Part shown: piece after piece, positions 44,698 through 54,200 of the stretch
Numbering within the stretch: the stretch's first letter is position 1
Layout: each line of letters opens with the position of its first letter
From: an uncultured Ruminococcus sp.
GTDB taxonomy: Bacteria > Bacillota > Clostridia > Oscillospirales > CAG-272
Direction of reading: 5' to 3'
Length of the DNA: 64,000 nucleotides
Assembly (NCBI GenBank): GCA_902795355.1
Contig: CADBKZ010000005.1
Span: forward strand, 177,665-241,664
Position numbers and translations under genes: made by a program
Notes under the pieces: generated by a model
Database searches by the model: none
What the model was told of the DNA's origin: nothing
The model's input: only the letters and a program-made list of their open reading frames with translations

Positions 44698-45828
44698 TCA
44701 AACCACCTTGCAACGCCACAACCGACAATCATGCGCCTTGACCCGCACCGATACCGTGTTGTTTTTCGGCATTTCTTCCTTGCCGCTCCATACGTCGCGC
44801 ATCAGTAGAGTTTTGCCGCAGGAAATCGGCAGGCCGATTTCATCCAGCAGAAAATCGGCGCTGTGTTCCGCGTCGCCCATGTTGAAAACGCCGATGGCGT
44901 AATCCCCGTTGGTCAGCAAACGCGCGTAAATCAGAACGTCCTCGTCGGGGTAGCGGCAATCCGTAATCCGGTAGGGTTGGTTGCAGGAAGGGTCCTGATC
45001 AATGGCAATCGCGTCCCGATTCATCAGAATTGATCCGGTCTCCTCGTTCATGCTGCGAATATCGCAGCCGATCATCAGCGGCGACCCCATCATGCACCAA
45101 ATGGAGAAATGCGAACGGTACTCTTCAAACGTGCATCCGCTCTCTTTCCCAACGTTGCCGCGGCCGCCCATGCCGACCACCAGCATATCCATATCGTTGA
45201 AACAGCCCACGCCGTTGTAGGGGTGAAGCTCTTTCTGCTGCGCCGTCAGCTTCTTGATAAACGACCATGAATCAAAAATGTCGGTGGTTGAACGCCACAT
45301 GGACGCGCCCGTGGTTTTAATCCACTTCTGCGTTTCGTCGATCCCCCAAGAACACGCGCTGAACAGGATCTCCCGCCCGCAGTTGGCAAGCGCCGCGCCC
45401 ATGCGCCGATAGAGGTACTTGGCCTTGATCAGCGGGGTGTGAAAGCAATAGTCGTATTTTAAGAAATCCACGCCCCATTCCGCAAACGTCGCGGCGTCGA
45501 TAAACTCATAATCGTAACTTGCGGGGTATCCCGCGCAGGTCAAAGTTCCGGCGCAGGAGTACATGCCGAATTTCAATCCCTTGGCGTGGATCGCGTCGGA
45601 GAGGGCTTTCATGCCGTTTGGAAACTTTGCGGGATCCGCAACGAGTTTCCCGTTTTCGTCGCGTTCTTTCATCGCCCAGCAATCGTCGATCACAATGTAT
45701 TCATACCCGCAATCTTTCAATCCGAAGCGAACCATCTCGTCCGCGGCGTCAAGAATCAATTGCTCGTTGATCTTTTCGCCAAAGGTGTTCCACGTATTCC
45801 ATCCGAGCGGGGGTGTCAGTTTGAACAT
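44698..45828 (-). CDS. GH27 alpha-galactosidase
   Basis: A 376-residue glycoside hydrolase. The family start PPLGWNTWNTFGEKINE is clear, the nucleophile Asp is in VDFLKYDYCF, and the acid/base Asp is in SPLMIGCDIRSMN. There is no signal peptide, so it should act in the cytoplasm on imported alpha-galactosides; related beta-L-arabinopyranosidases and alpha-N-acetylgalactosaminidases cannot be excluded. The start at 45828 follows AAAGGA. It lies 93 bases downstream of a GLUG-protein gene and is coupled to the small zinc protein. Confidence 0.9.
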   Translation of the reverse strand: MFKLTPPLGWNTWNTFGEKINEQLILDAADEMVRFGLKDCGYEYIVIDDCWAMKERDENGKLVADPAKFPNGMKALSDAIHAKGLKFGMYSCAGTLTCAGYPASYDYEFIDAATFAEWGVDFLKYDYCFHTPLIKAKYLYRRMGAALANCGREILFSACSWGIDETQKWIKTTGASMWRSTTDIFDSWSFIKKLTAQQKELHPYNGVGCFNDMDMLVVGMGGRGNVGKESGCTFEEYRSHFSIWCMMGSPLMIGCDIRSMNEETGSILMNRDAIAIDQDPSCNQPYRITDCRYPDEDVLIYARLLTNGDYAIGVFNMGDAEHSADFLLDEIGLPISCGKTLLMRDVWSGKEEMPKNNTVSVRVKAHDCRLWRCKVV

Positions 45829-45885
45829 ATCCGTAAATTCCTTTCCTGTTTGTATCCTTTTCTGCTTTGATATTACACGACCGAA

Positions 45886-45915
45886 GGGGCGCCGCATCCC
45901 ATAACACGGCGCCCC
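45886..45915 (-). terminator. Possible attenuating hairpin between GLUG protein and GH27 genes
   Basis: GGGGCGCC pairs perfectly with GGCGCCCC around 14 bases, but there is no T run after it. It could reduce, not stop, read-through to the GH27 gene. Confidence 0.4.
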
Positions 45916-45921
45916 GGGGGT

Positions 45922-48483
45922 TCAATCTTTCTTTCGGCGAATCAACGCCGCGGCGGGAATTACCGCCAGAAGAACGGCGAGTCCGCCACCGATCACAGAG
46001 CTGCATCCGCCCTTTTGGGAAGGCTCCGAACCGGTGGTTGCCGTCGGATCTTCAACAGGCGCGGTCGTATCCGACTCTGCGGACGGTTTTTTCGTTGGAA
46101 TATCGCGGTTGAGCGTGGTGGTTTCCTCTTTTTGGGGACCATCATCGTCTTCGTGCGGCTGAATTTCGGTTTCCGCCGCCGCAACCGACGCGCTGACGTT
46201 TTCCGCAATTGCGGAAAGGATCGGAGCGGCCGAGGCTTCAAACTCGGTTTCATCCTGCTCCGTAAAGGTTCCGAGGATGTTTCCGCCGCTTCCCGCGTTG
46301 TTCTCCAAAACGGCGATGGGCTTGACGACCCAGCGCATGTGGCCTGTTTTGCTCGGTTCAGGGTCCACCTGCTTCAAATACCCGCAGCGGTCCATGGTGG
46401 TAAAGTTGAGGTCCCAACGGCCGAGGAGAAGGCCGGACCACTGGTGATTTGCGCTGACGGCTCCGCAGGAATAGGAATCGGTGATCTCGCAGAACGCCGT
46501 TTGCACGTAGGCGACCAATCCGCCGCCGTGCTGACCGCTGATGATGGTTCCGTAGTTCACGCAATGGTCAATCTTCCCCGCCGCGCCGCTTTGAACGCCC
46601 AGCGTTCCGACAATGCCGCCGCAATCATAGCGGCCGCCGACATCGGAAGCAACGGTAATTTTGCCGTAGTTCGCGCAATAGGAAATGGTGGAATTGGACC
46701 CGAGCGCGGCAATTCCGCCCGCATACGCCGCAGGGGACGCTTTGAACGAATAGACCTGCGCGCGGTTGGTGCAATACTGCACCGTGCACGCCTCGCATCT
46801 GCCGACAATGCCGCCGGCAACCACTTCCTTGCTCTCTTCCGCGCCGATATAGGAGACCAGCACGTTTGCGCCCGCCTCGCATGCGATGATCTGCGTGGAC
46901 GCGGCAAGCCCGACCACGCCGCCGACGTTGCTCTTGACTCCATGCACTTCGATTTCGGCGAGATCGATTTTGACATTTTTGACGATTCCTTCGTTGACCG
47001 AGCCGAACAGACCGCCGCACACCGTGGCGTCGTCGTCGGTCAGAGAAACGGTGAAATTGCTGACGGTAAAGCCCCATCCGTTGAACACGCCCCGGAAACT
47101 CCGAGCGGCTTCCACACCGATGGGCGACCAATACTTGCCGCCGAGATCAATGTCGTTTTCCAAAGCAAAGAAACGGTCGCGATAGGATTCCCCGCCGTTG
47201 ACCGATTCGGCAAGATAGGCGAGTTGCCCCGCGGTGGCAATCCGGTAGGGGTCGTTGTAGTCGCCCGTTCCGCCCGCAAAAGCGGTCGCTATTTCGCCGT
47301 TCTCCCATTCGGACGGGGCGGACGGTTTTTGGCGCGGCGCGGTTGCAGGCCCCATTTTGGCGTTGATCGCGGACAAAAGCGCGCTCATATCGGCCAATGT
47401 GGTGGTATCTTTCCCCGCAACCTCTTCATCGTTCGCGAGAATGATAACCGATTCCGCAGTTGCGCTCGCGGAAGAACTGCTCCCGATTGCCGCGCTTCCC
47501 GCCTCGGCGGTATAATAGCAGGTGTTGAACGCGGTTTCCGCATTCAGAAATCCGGTTAACGCGCCGCAAACGGAAGGATAATAGGTGCTGTTTACCGTTG
47601 CGCGGCTCGCGCAGGAGGTAAAACTGCCGCCCTCAACGTTGCAATGGCCGGAAAGGCCGCCCGCATAGCCGTAGGCTTCCACCGCGCCGTTATTGACGCA
47701 TTCGGAAACCGTTACGGCCGCCGATTGCCCCATCAGCCCGCCAACGCGGACCGCCATGGCATTGGATCCCGTTCCGCTCAACGCGCCGTTGTTGACGCAA
47801 AGCGAGAAAACGGACGCTCCGTTGACCAGCCCCGCGATCCCGCCCACGCGGACATTCGAGCCGTTGGCGGACACCGCGGCGTTGTTGACGCACGCCGTTA
47901 CGGTGCAATCCCCATTCAGGGAACCCACAATTCCGCCCGCAAAAACGCCGGAAACGGAAACGCTGTCGGTCGTTGCACAGCGGATCAGCGTTCCTCTGTT
48001 GGAAACGCCGAGGATCGCGCCCTGACTGCCGGACGTTCCGCTGACGGTTGCGTTTGAAACGGTCAGATTCCGGATGGTTGCGCTTCGGACCGTTCCGAAC
48101 AGACCGGCGGCCGAAAGAGCGGTATCAGTCACTTTGAAGTTGGAAACGGTGTGGAAATCACCGTCAAAGGTCGCGTAAAATTCGGTTCCCGTTCCAATTG
48201 GCGTCCATTCGTTGCCGCCAAGGTCAATGTCGTCTGTCAGAATAAAGCTCTTCCCTTCAAATTTATCGGTTTTCGCTTGCTGGGAGACCCACGCGAGGTT
48301 CTCGGCCGTTGCGATCTGATAAGGATTAGAGGAAGAACCGGAGCCGAGTTTCGGCTCGGCAACGGCGGTTCCGTCCCAGCCCGTTGCGGGATCCCCGCCG
48401 TCGGCGAACGCGCCGGCGGCAAGGATCAGGCAATTGAGCAGGAGAAACGCCGCAAAAAGCAAAGAGCAAATTCGCTTCTGCAT
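45922..48483 (-). CDS. GLUG-repeat surface protein with C-terminal membrane anchor
   Basis: An 853-residue secreted protein. A signal peptide spans residues 1-27. Two modules each begin with a similar block (NPYQIATAENLAW...DIDLGGNEWTPIG and DPYRIATAGQLAY...DIDLGGKYWSPIG) and continue with GLUG-type beta-helix repeats rich in GGIVG and VNNAAV/VNYGTI. A Thr/Glu/Pro-rich linker from about 765 to 825 leads to a terminal hydrophobic helix and RRKKD, so the protein is probably tethered to the membrane and spans the wall. GLUG proteins include adhesins and glycan binders. No catalytic motif is seen. Confidence 0.85.
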   Translation of the reverse strand: MQKRICSLLFAAFLLLNCLILAAGAFADGGDPATGWDGTAVAEPKLGSGSSSNPYQIATAENLAWVSQQAKTDKFEGKSFILTDDIDLGGNEWTPIGTGTEFYATFDGDFHTVSNFKVTDTALSAAGLFGTVRSATIRNLTVSNATVSGTSGSQGAILGVSNRGTLIRCATTDSVSVSGVFAGGIVGSLNGDCTVTACVNNAAVSANGSNVRVGGIAGLVNGASVFSLCVNNGALSGTGSNAMAVRVGGLMGQSAAVTVSECVNNGAVEAYGYAGGLSGHCNVEGGSFTSCASRATVNSTYYPSVCGALTGFLNAETAFNTCYYTAEAGSAAIGSSSSASATAESVIILANDEEVAGKDTTTLADMSALLSAINAKMGPATAPRQKPSAPSEWENGEIATAFAGGTGDYNDPYRIATAGQLAYLAESVNGGESYRDRFFALENDIDLGGKYWSPIGVEAARSFRGVFNGWGFTVSNFTVSLTDDDATVCGGLFGSVNEGIVKNVKIDLAEIEVHGVKSNVGGVVGLAASTQIIACEAGANVLVSYIGAEESKEVVAGGIVGRCEACTVQYCTNRAQVYSFKASPAAYAGGIAALGSNSTISYCANYGKITVASDVGGRYDCGGIVGTLGVQSGAAGKIDHCVNYGTIISGQHGGGLVAYVQTAFCEITDSYSCGAVSANHQWSGLLLGRWDLNFTTMDRCGYLKQVDPEPSKTGHMRWVVKPIAVLENNAGSGGNILGTFTEQDETEFEASAAPILSAIAENVSASVAAAETEIQPHEDDDGPQKEETTTLNRDIPTKKPSAESDTTAPVEDPTATTGSEPSQKGGCSSVIGGGLAVLLAVIPAAALIRRKKD

Positions 48484-48523
48484 TTTCGAAATGTTTCCCT
48501 TCTTGCTGTATTTTCAGGAAAGA

Positions 48524-48658
48524 TCAAAGATCGAGCTTCTTTTTTACATCGTCCCAACTATCGGATGAACCGAAGCCGGAAACCTGCAAAGAGGCGGTCA
48601 GAATATCTTCCGCGGCAATGGGAAGCTTTTCGAGAGAAGGCGTTAAATAAGTTTTCAT
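48524..48658 (-). CDS. 44-residue peptide gene between two GLUG-protein genes
   Basis: A short open reading frame below usual annotation cut-offs. It starts MKTYLTPSLEKLPIAAEDIL, continues with a Ser/Gly-rich stretch and ends DVKKKLDL. An AAAGGAGAAGAACC ribosome binding site precedes the ATG at ideal spacing, and the gene fits tightly between its neighbours (16-base and 40-base gaps) on the same strand. It has no signal peptide, no cysteine and no transmembrane segment. I recognise the style (short protein with Lys-x-Tyr-x-x-Pro start and an acidic Ile-Leu block) as recurrent in gut Clostridia but know no function. Confidence 0.65.
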   Translation of the reverse strand: MKTYLTPSLEKLPIAAEDILTASLQVSGFGSSDSWDDVKKKLDL

Positions 48659-48674
48659 GGTTCTTCTCCTTTCA

Positions 48675-51149
48675 TCAACCGTTATAGTCCGAGAAGGTTA
48701 CAACGCCGGCGGTAATCTGAACCCGCTTGGCAACGGAAACGGTAGAACCGTTCTTTTCGGCCAAGAGCGTAATAACAAGGTCCACCTCGTCGTTCTCGCC
48801 AATGCCGGTAATGGCATAGGCGGCAAGGAAGTTTCCTTTCATTTCCCAAGCCTCTTTATAAATGCTCTCGCCGTCCACCGTTTCGAGAAGCGCGGTATAA
48901 ACGGTGTTAACGGGAACTTCGTAATATGCGCTGCCGTTCGGAAGAGAGATTTTGAATTTGACTTCGGAATACGCGCTGTAATCATCCAGCGTTGCAATAA
49001 AGCGGATGTTGAACTTGCCGTCCTGAACATCGGTTTTCTGGTATGCGGCAAGTTTTACGCCCTCGGTAATTTCCAGAACGGTTTCGCCCTTTGCAATTGC
49101 GTTGGCAAGATTCTTCGCCGCATTGGAAACAATTGCCGCGTTCGCTTCGGTGGAGCCGCCTGTAACGTTGTTGAAGGTGTACTGCGTTGCCTCGGTCTTT
49201 TTTGCAACCAACGGAAGAGCGCTTGTGGTTACGGCATAGCAATTGGTTGCCGTAACAGTGCCGTCCAAACGCCCGAGGAGACTGCCCATATAATTTTCAT
49301 TCGCAATTACGTTTGTTGAACGGTTCACGCATCCGATTACGGTTCCCGCGTTGTTTAGGTAGGAATACGCCGCAATGCCGCCCACGATATGCGGGGCGGT
49401 CACTTCACCGGCATTCAGGCAATAGCTGACGGTGGCCGTGCGCATCTGGCCGACGATTCCGCCCGCATACTGTGTACGGCTGACAGTTGCTCCATCACCA
49501 TTTTTGTATTCATACAAACCGCCGGTAATTTCGCCGTAGTTCGCGCAATAGGTAATGGTTGCGGCGACCTGCGCAAGCCCGACGACGCCGCCAATACTGC
49601 CCGTTCCTTTCCCATTGGACGCTACGGAAGCCTTGTTGACGCAATATTCAACCGTTGCCGCTCCTTTGAGATAGCCAACAACGCCGCCGATGTAGTTGGT
49701 TGCCACCTCGAACGCGGCGGGATCCGCAACGCTGACGTCCGCTCCGATGGTAATGTGGCTTAAAAGAGCCTCTCCTTCCACCAGCCCGACCAACGCGCCA
49801 ACGCCGCCCGCTGCAGCGGCGGCCGCGTTGATGGTTGCACGGTCGATCGTCAGATTCTTGATTTTGCCAACGTTGGTTTTGCCGATCAGGCCGACATTGC
49901 CATTGGCATCCGGATTCGTAATCTCAAAATTGGAAATGGTGTAGCCCGCGCCGTCGAGAACGCCGTCAAAAGAGGCAATCGGAGTCCATTCATCGCCGCC
50001 GAGGTCAATGTTGTTTTCCAACACATAGAACGTGCCTTTCGTTGCGCCGTTGATAGCGGCAAGTTGTTCTGCGTTGGTAATCTTATAGGGGTTGTTTTCG
50101 GATCCTTCCACATCGCCAATGGTGAAATCTCCGTCAATCGTCGTTTTGTTTTGAACGGCTGTTTTGATTTTTGCAACAAACCCTGCCAAAGCGGCGGTTT
50201 CTTCCGCTGTCTTGCACGCAACGGAGTTTGTTCCCGTTACGTTCACGCCATGTTGAGGATGGGCGATTGCAAAATTTTGGGTTCCGGCAAGCCAATAGCA
50301 GTTGTTTGCAGCAACTGTCCCGCTTGCCTGCGCAAACGCGCCAAACGCCCAACCGGATGAACCGGTGATTTCGGTGGTATTATTGACGCAGTTCGACCAA
50401 GTGGAAGCGGAATCCTGCGACATTGCGCCAAGCCCCGCCGCGCGGTAGGATGTGTTAATCTCGCCCTCGTTAAGGCAATAGCTGACATTTACAAGGTTAT
50501 ACCGACCCATGATACCGCCGGCATAAGTGTTGCCCGCCGAGTTGGAAATGGTACCGTAGTTAATGCAATACAAATAATTAGAGGCGTTGTTCGCACCCGC
50601 AGTCAAAATTCCGACAATACCGCCCGCATAACTGCTGCTTGCCGTTACGCTTGCGTTATTGACCACATAGGAAACATTGCAACGGCCGTTATCGCGCCCG
50701 ATAATGCCGCCGATCCAGCCGCCCTTAACCGAAACGGTATCGGTTGTGGTCAGGTTGGTGAAGGTGGCTCCGGTCGCTTGCGCCGCAAACGCGCCGCAAG
50801 GATCATTTCCGGTTCCCGTAAATGTGGAGTCGGAAATGGTCAGGTTTTTGATGGTTGCGCCTGACGAAACGCTTCCGAACAGTGCAGTAACACCGGAAAG
50901 ATGGGAAATGGTGTGTCCCGCGCCGTCCAGCGTTCCTTTGAAGCCTGCAATCGGCGTCCACGTTACGTCGGTCAAGTCAATGTCGCTGGTCAGAATATAG
51001 GAACCCGCAACATTTTTGGAGATGTTTTGGAGTCCTTCCGCGGTTGAGATCTCGGTTGCGCCGTCCGCCGACACCGTAATCGGCAGGATCAGACAGCCGA
51101 GGAGCATGGCCGCCGTCAGGATTCCCGCAAGGAGTTTTTGGAGTTTCAT
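48675..51149 (-). CDS. GLUG-repeat secreted protein, unanchored
   Basis: An 824-residue secreted protein with a signal peptide ending SADG at about residue 30. Two modules start with similar blocks (DIDLTDVTWTPIAGFKGTLDG and NIDLGGDEWTPIASFDGVLDG), each followed by GLUG-type repeats such as YAGGIVG and VSYCLNEGEI. The last 120 residues form a different beta-rich domain (FNIRFIATLDDYSAYSEVKF). Unlike its neighbour it has no terminal hydrophobic anchor. The ribosome binding site is AAAGGA. Its two-module plan parallels the downstream anchored GLUG protein, suggesting an old gene duplication. Confidence 0.83.
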   Translation of the reverse strand: MKLQKLLAGILTAAMLLGCLILPITVSADGATEISTAEGLQNISKNVAGSYILTSDIDLTDVTWTPIAGFKGTLDGAGHTISHLSGVTALFGSVSSGATIKNLTISDSTFTGTGNDPCGAFAAQATGATFTNLTTTDTVSVKGGWIGGIIGRDNGRCNVSYVVNNASVTASSSYAGGIVGILTAGANNASNYLYCINYGTISNSAGNTYAGGIMGRYNLVNVSYCLNEGEINTSYRAAGLGAMSQDSASTWSNCVNNTTEITGSSGWAFGAFAQASGTVAANNCYWLAGTQNFAIAHPQHGVNVTGTNSVACKTAEETAALAGFVAKIKTAVQNKTTIDGDFTIGDVEGSENNPYKITNAEQLAAINGATKGTFYVLENNIDLGGDEWTPIASFDGVLDGAGYTISNFEITNPDANGNVGLIGKTNVGKIKNLTIDRATINAAAAAAGGVGALVGLVEGEALLSHITIGADVSVADPAAFEVATNYIGGVVGYLKGAATVEYCVNKASVASNGKGTGSIGGVVGLAQVAATITYCANYGEITGGLYEYKNGDGATVSRTQYAGGIVGQMRTATVSYCLNAGEVTAPHIVGGIAAYSYLNNAGTVIGCVNRSTNVIANENYMGSLLGRLDGTVTATNCYAVTTSALPLVAKKTEATQYTFNNVTGGSTEANAAIVSNAAKNLANAIAKGETVLEITEGVKLAAYQKTDVQDGKFNIRFIATLDDYSAYSEVKFKISLPNGSAYYEVPVNTVYTALLETVDGESIYKEAWEMKGNFLAAYAITGIGENDEVDLVITLLAEKNGSTVSVAKRVQITAGVVTFSDYNG

Positions 51150-51221
51150 CTTCTTTTTTTCCTTTCTTGAAAAAAATTTATTATTGTCCGGATTCGCGCT
51201 CCGGTAACAACCGATGGGAAT

Positions 51222-54200
51222 TTACGCGCTGATCGTCAGGATCCGCCGCGTTGCGCCGCCGTAGGATTCGGGGCAATAGGTAATGGAAACCGACATGCCC
51301 TCCCGGATCAGATCCTCGATTTGCGAGGGAAACAGCGTTCGCAAATACGCGTCCGTGGACCCGATGGTGACTTTGGTGGTATATTTGCCGTATTCCAGCT
51401 CGAAAGACGAACCGTCCGCAAAGACGATGGTTCCGTTGACGCCGTTTTTCTGATCCGGCTTGATAAACGTTTGGATCACGCCCGTTTTCTGACCGTAAAC
51501 CGACTCCACTTTGACCACTTTCTGCCCTGCGGCGTCAAACGTGAGTTTCACGTAATCGCCCGCCTTCGGCATTGCGGCCGCGCCCGTTTCAACGGCGTCG
51601 GATCCATCCGCGCGGCGGGTGTATGTGACCGAGTTGGCAAGCGTGAACGCGTTGGACTCCGCGTATTGCGAAACGGCGGGGTCCTGCACCGTTACCCGAA
51701 GCGTGGTTCCGTTGACGGCGGACGACACGCGGCCTTCCACCACACGGTAGGTTTTTGCTCCGGAGAGCTGCTGCACCGCAACCGTGAACTCCACTTTGCC
51801 GTTGCTCGCCGTTAAAACGCCGTCGGTTTCGCCGTTGGCGGCGGGACGGAGCGTATAAAGACCGTTATTTTCGGTTTGGAGCGTCCATCGGCTTCCCTCG
51901 GGCAGTTCCGAAACGGTAAACGTTACGTCCTGCGCGCGGGCTGACGTTGCCTGCATGGAAAGCCCGTTTTCGCCGAACGACAAAAGCGTTACCGTTACGG
52001 CCAGCGCGGCGCGCGACGGCTCCAAGGAAACGGGATACCGGCCGAGCGTTCCGCCGCCCGTTACCGAATAGACCGCCGGCAACAGCTCGGAGATCTGCCC
52101 GCAGAGCAATTCGGAAGCCTTTGCGAAAGAACCGTTTTCGATTAATTGCAGGGCAAGCTCGCTGACCGCGTCGGTCTCCCCGCCGTTCTTTTTAAGGTAC
52201 CGTTCATATTCGTTCATTACAACCGCGCGCCGCGAGACCCAAAGATTCTGGATTCTCTGCTCTTTCATGGTTGGCAGAGTTCCGTCGGTCTGCCCTGTTT
52301 TTGCGCTGTTGTTGAGATAGACCTTCATGAATTGGAGCGCGGCGGTTTTGTTTGCCGAGGTAAATTCCAACTTAATATAGCATTCGGTCAAGCCCTTGGT
52401 TGCGCTTGTCAAATCGATATAGGAAAGGAAATTGCTGTTGAAGCGGTCCACCGCCGTAATCGGCTGGTAGGTGGAAAAATGGGCGGTGGAATCGGCGGAT
52501 TTCCCAACATAGATTTTAATGCTGTCGCCATACACCGAAGCCGCCTGAACGCCGATGGTAAGGCCATTCTGGAAGGCTCTTCCGCCATCCGAAACGCGGA
52601 AAGTGACCGACCCCGTTCCGGCGGAAGCAAGCGAAAGCAGACCGTTGACCGAATCCTGCTCCATATTGGCAACCGAAACAATTCCCTCGGTTTTCCCGAC
52701 CAGATCGGGCGTTGCCGCGTCGCGCAGGAAGTCCACATTGAGCAGGTTCACGCGGTATTCCGTTGGCGCGTCGGCAGCCTGCGAATCAATGTTGTCGATG
52801 CTCTTTAAGGTTGCGGCGGTTCCGTAGGAATCTTCGTCGTTGAACAGGGTGACAAACTCCAAGCCCGCCGCGTAACTCTGTTTGAGATAGTTGGCGATGA
52901 TGGTTGCGGGAGAATGGATTGCCATTTCCAGATTGACGCATCCCGTTCTGCCATAGGCGGTTTTATACTGATAATAGCGGATGTCGTCGAAATACATATC
53001 CTCACTGGAAGAATAGAATCCGCTTCCAACCCCGCCTTTCCAGCCCGAAATGCGCATATCGCGCGCGGGATTCTGATTGACCCACTGCACATTATGCGAG
53101 AACAGCCGTTCGGCGGTTTGCGCCGTTGGGGTTGTTACCGTCCCGTTTTTCACGGTTACGGGGTCGGTTCCGAGCGCGGTCCAATATGCCTCGGCAAGGG
53201 CTTGGTTGTATTGCGCCGTCCAATCCATAAGCCAATGCTTTTCTGCGTAGGAAAGCCCGTCCGTGGGGTCGAGGGCAACGCCGTCCGCCGCCGCTTTTGC
53301 AACCAGCGCGGGGTTGAAATCGCCGCCGTCCAACGGGTTTGCGGAAATTCCGGCCGTTCGTAGCACATTGCTCATGGAGCTGGAAATTCCCTTATAGCAA
53401 ACGCCCCACTCCATAACCCACGTAACATTCTGCGCGTCAAGCCCCGAGGAAAGCAGTTTGTTAACGGTTTCCCGCGCTTGGGAGAATACAAGCCCGATCT
53501 TTTCGGCGCAGGCGTTGTTGAGCGTATCGTTTCCGCTGGTAAGCCAATTGGTGCTGCTGTAATTATTCGGCGTACTGCGGTAGTATTCGCCGGTTGCGCT
53601 GTTATAAAGGATCTGCGTATACTTCGTGTCCCCGAAGTTGCCGCCCTGCCCGTCCGGCCCGTAGGGCGAGGAACTCCAATAGACCGAGTTCATGAACTGA
53701 ACCGGAATCTGCCGGTCCTTCGCGTATGTCAGGAAGCTTTCCAGATTCGTCAGAATCGCGTCGGTTTCCTGCACCATATAATTCAGCCGGAACATGGCCC
53801 CGATGTCGTAAAGCCGATAGTTGTAGTTTCCGTAGGTTTTGAGCCGATCGGTTGCCGTTGACGTGCTTTCAACGCTGTAAATATTAACGCCGAGATTGGA
53901 ATAAATCCCCTGCTCCTCGGTCAGCTCCGAAAAATTGGTGTACGCCCAAACGCGCGAGATGGCGAACGGCGCGTTGCAATCCGAAACGAAACGCACCGAA
54001 ACCGCGGAAAGATCCGCAATTTCGCTCCGCGCAACCGAGAAGAAATAGTGGTTGGGGGCCGACGCGATCTGCTCGTATGTACGGTAATAAACGGTCTTTC
54101 CGTTCACAACCGCGAAATAGGCGAATCCTTGCTCGGTCTCCTCGTGGATCTCCTCGACCTCAAACCAGATCCGTTCCCCCGCGTTCTTCGGAACAGGGGC

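Noticed and set aside
48524..48658. RiPP precursor peptide
   Set aside because: No radical SAM, lanthipeptide, YcaO or dedicated export gene is nearby, and the peptide lacks cysteines and a leader-cleavage signal.
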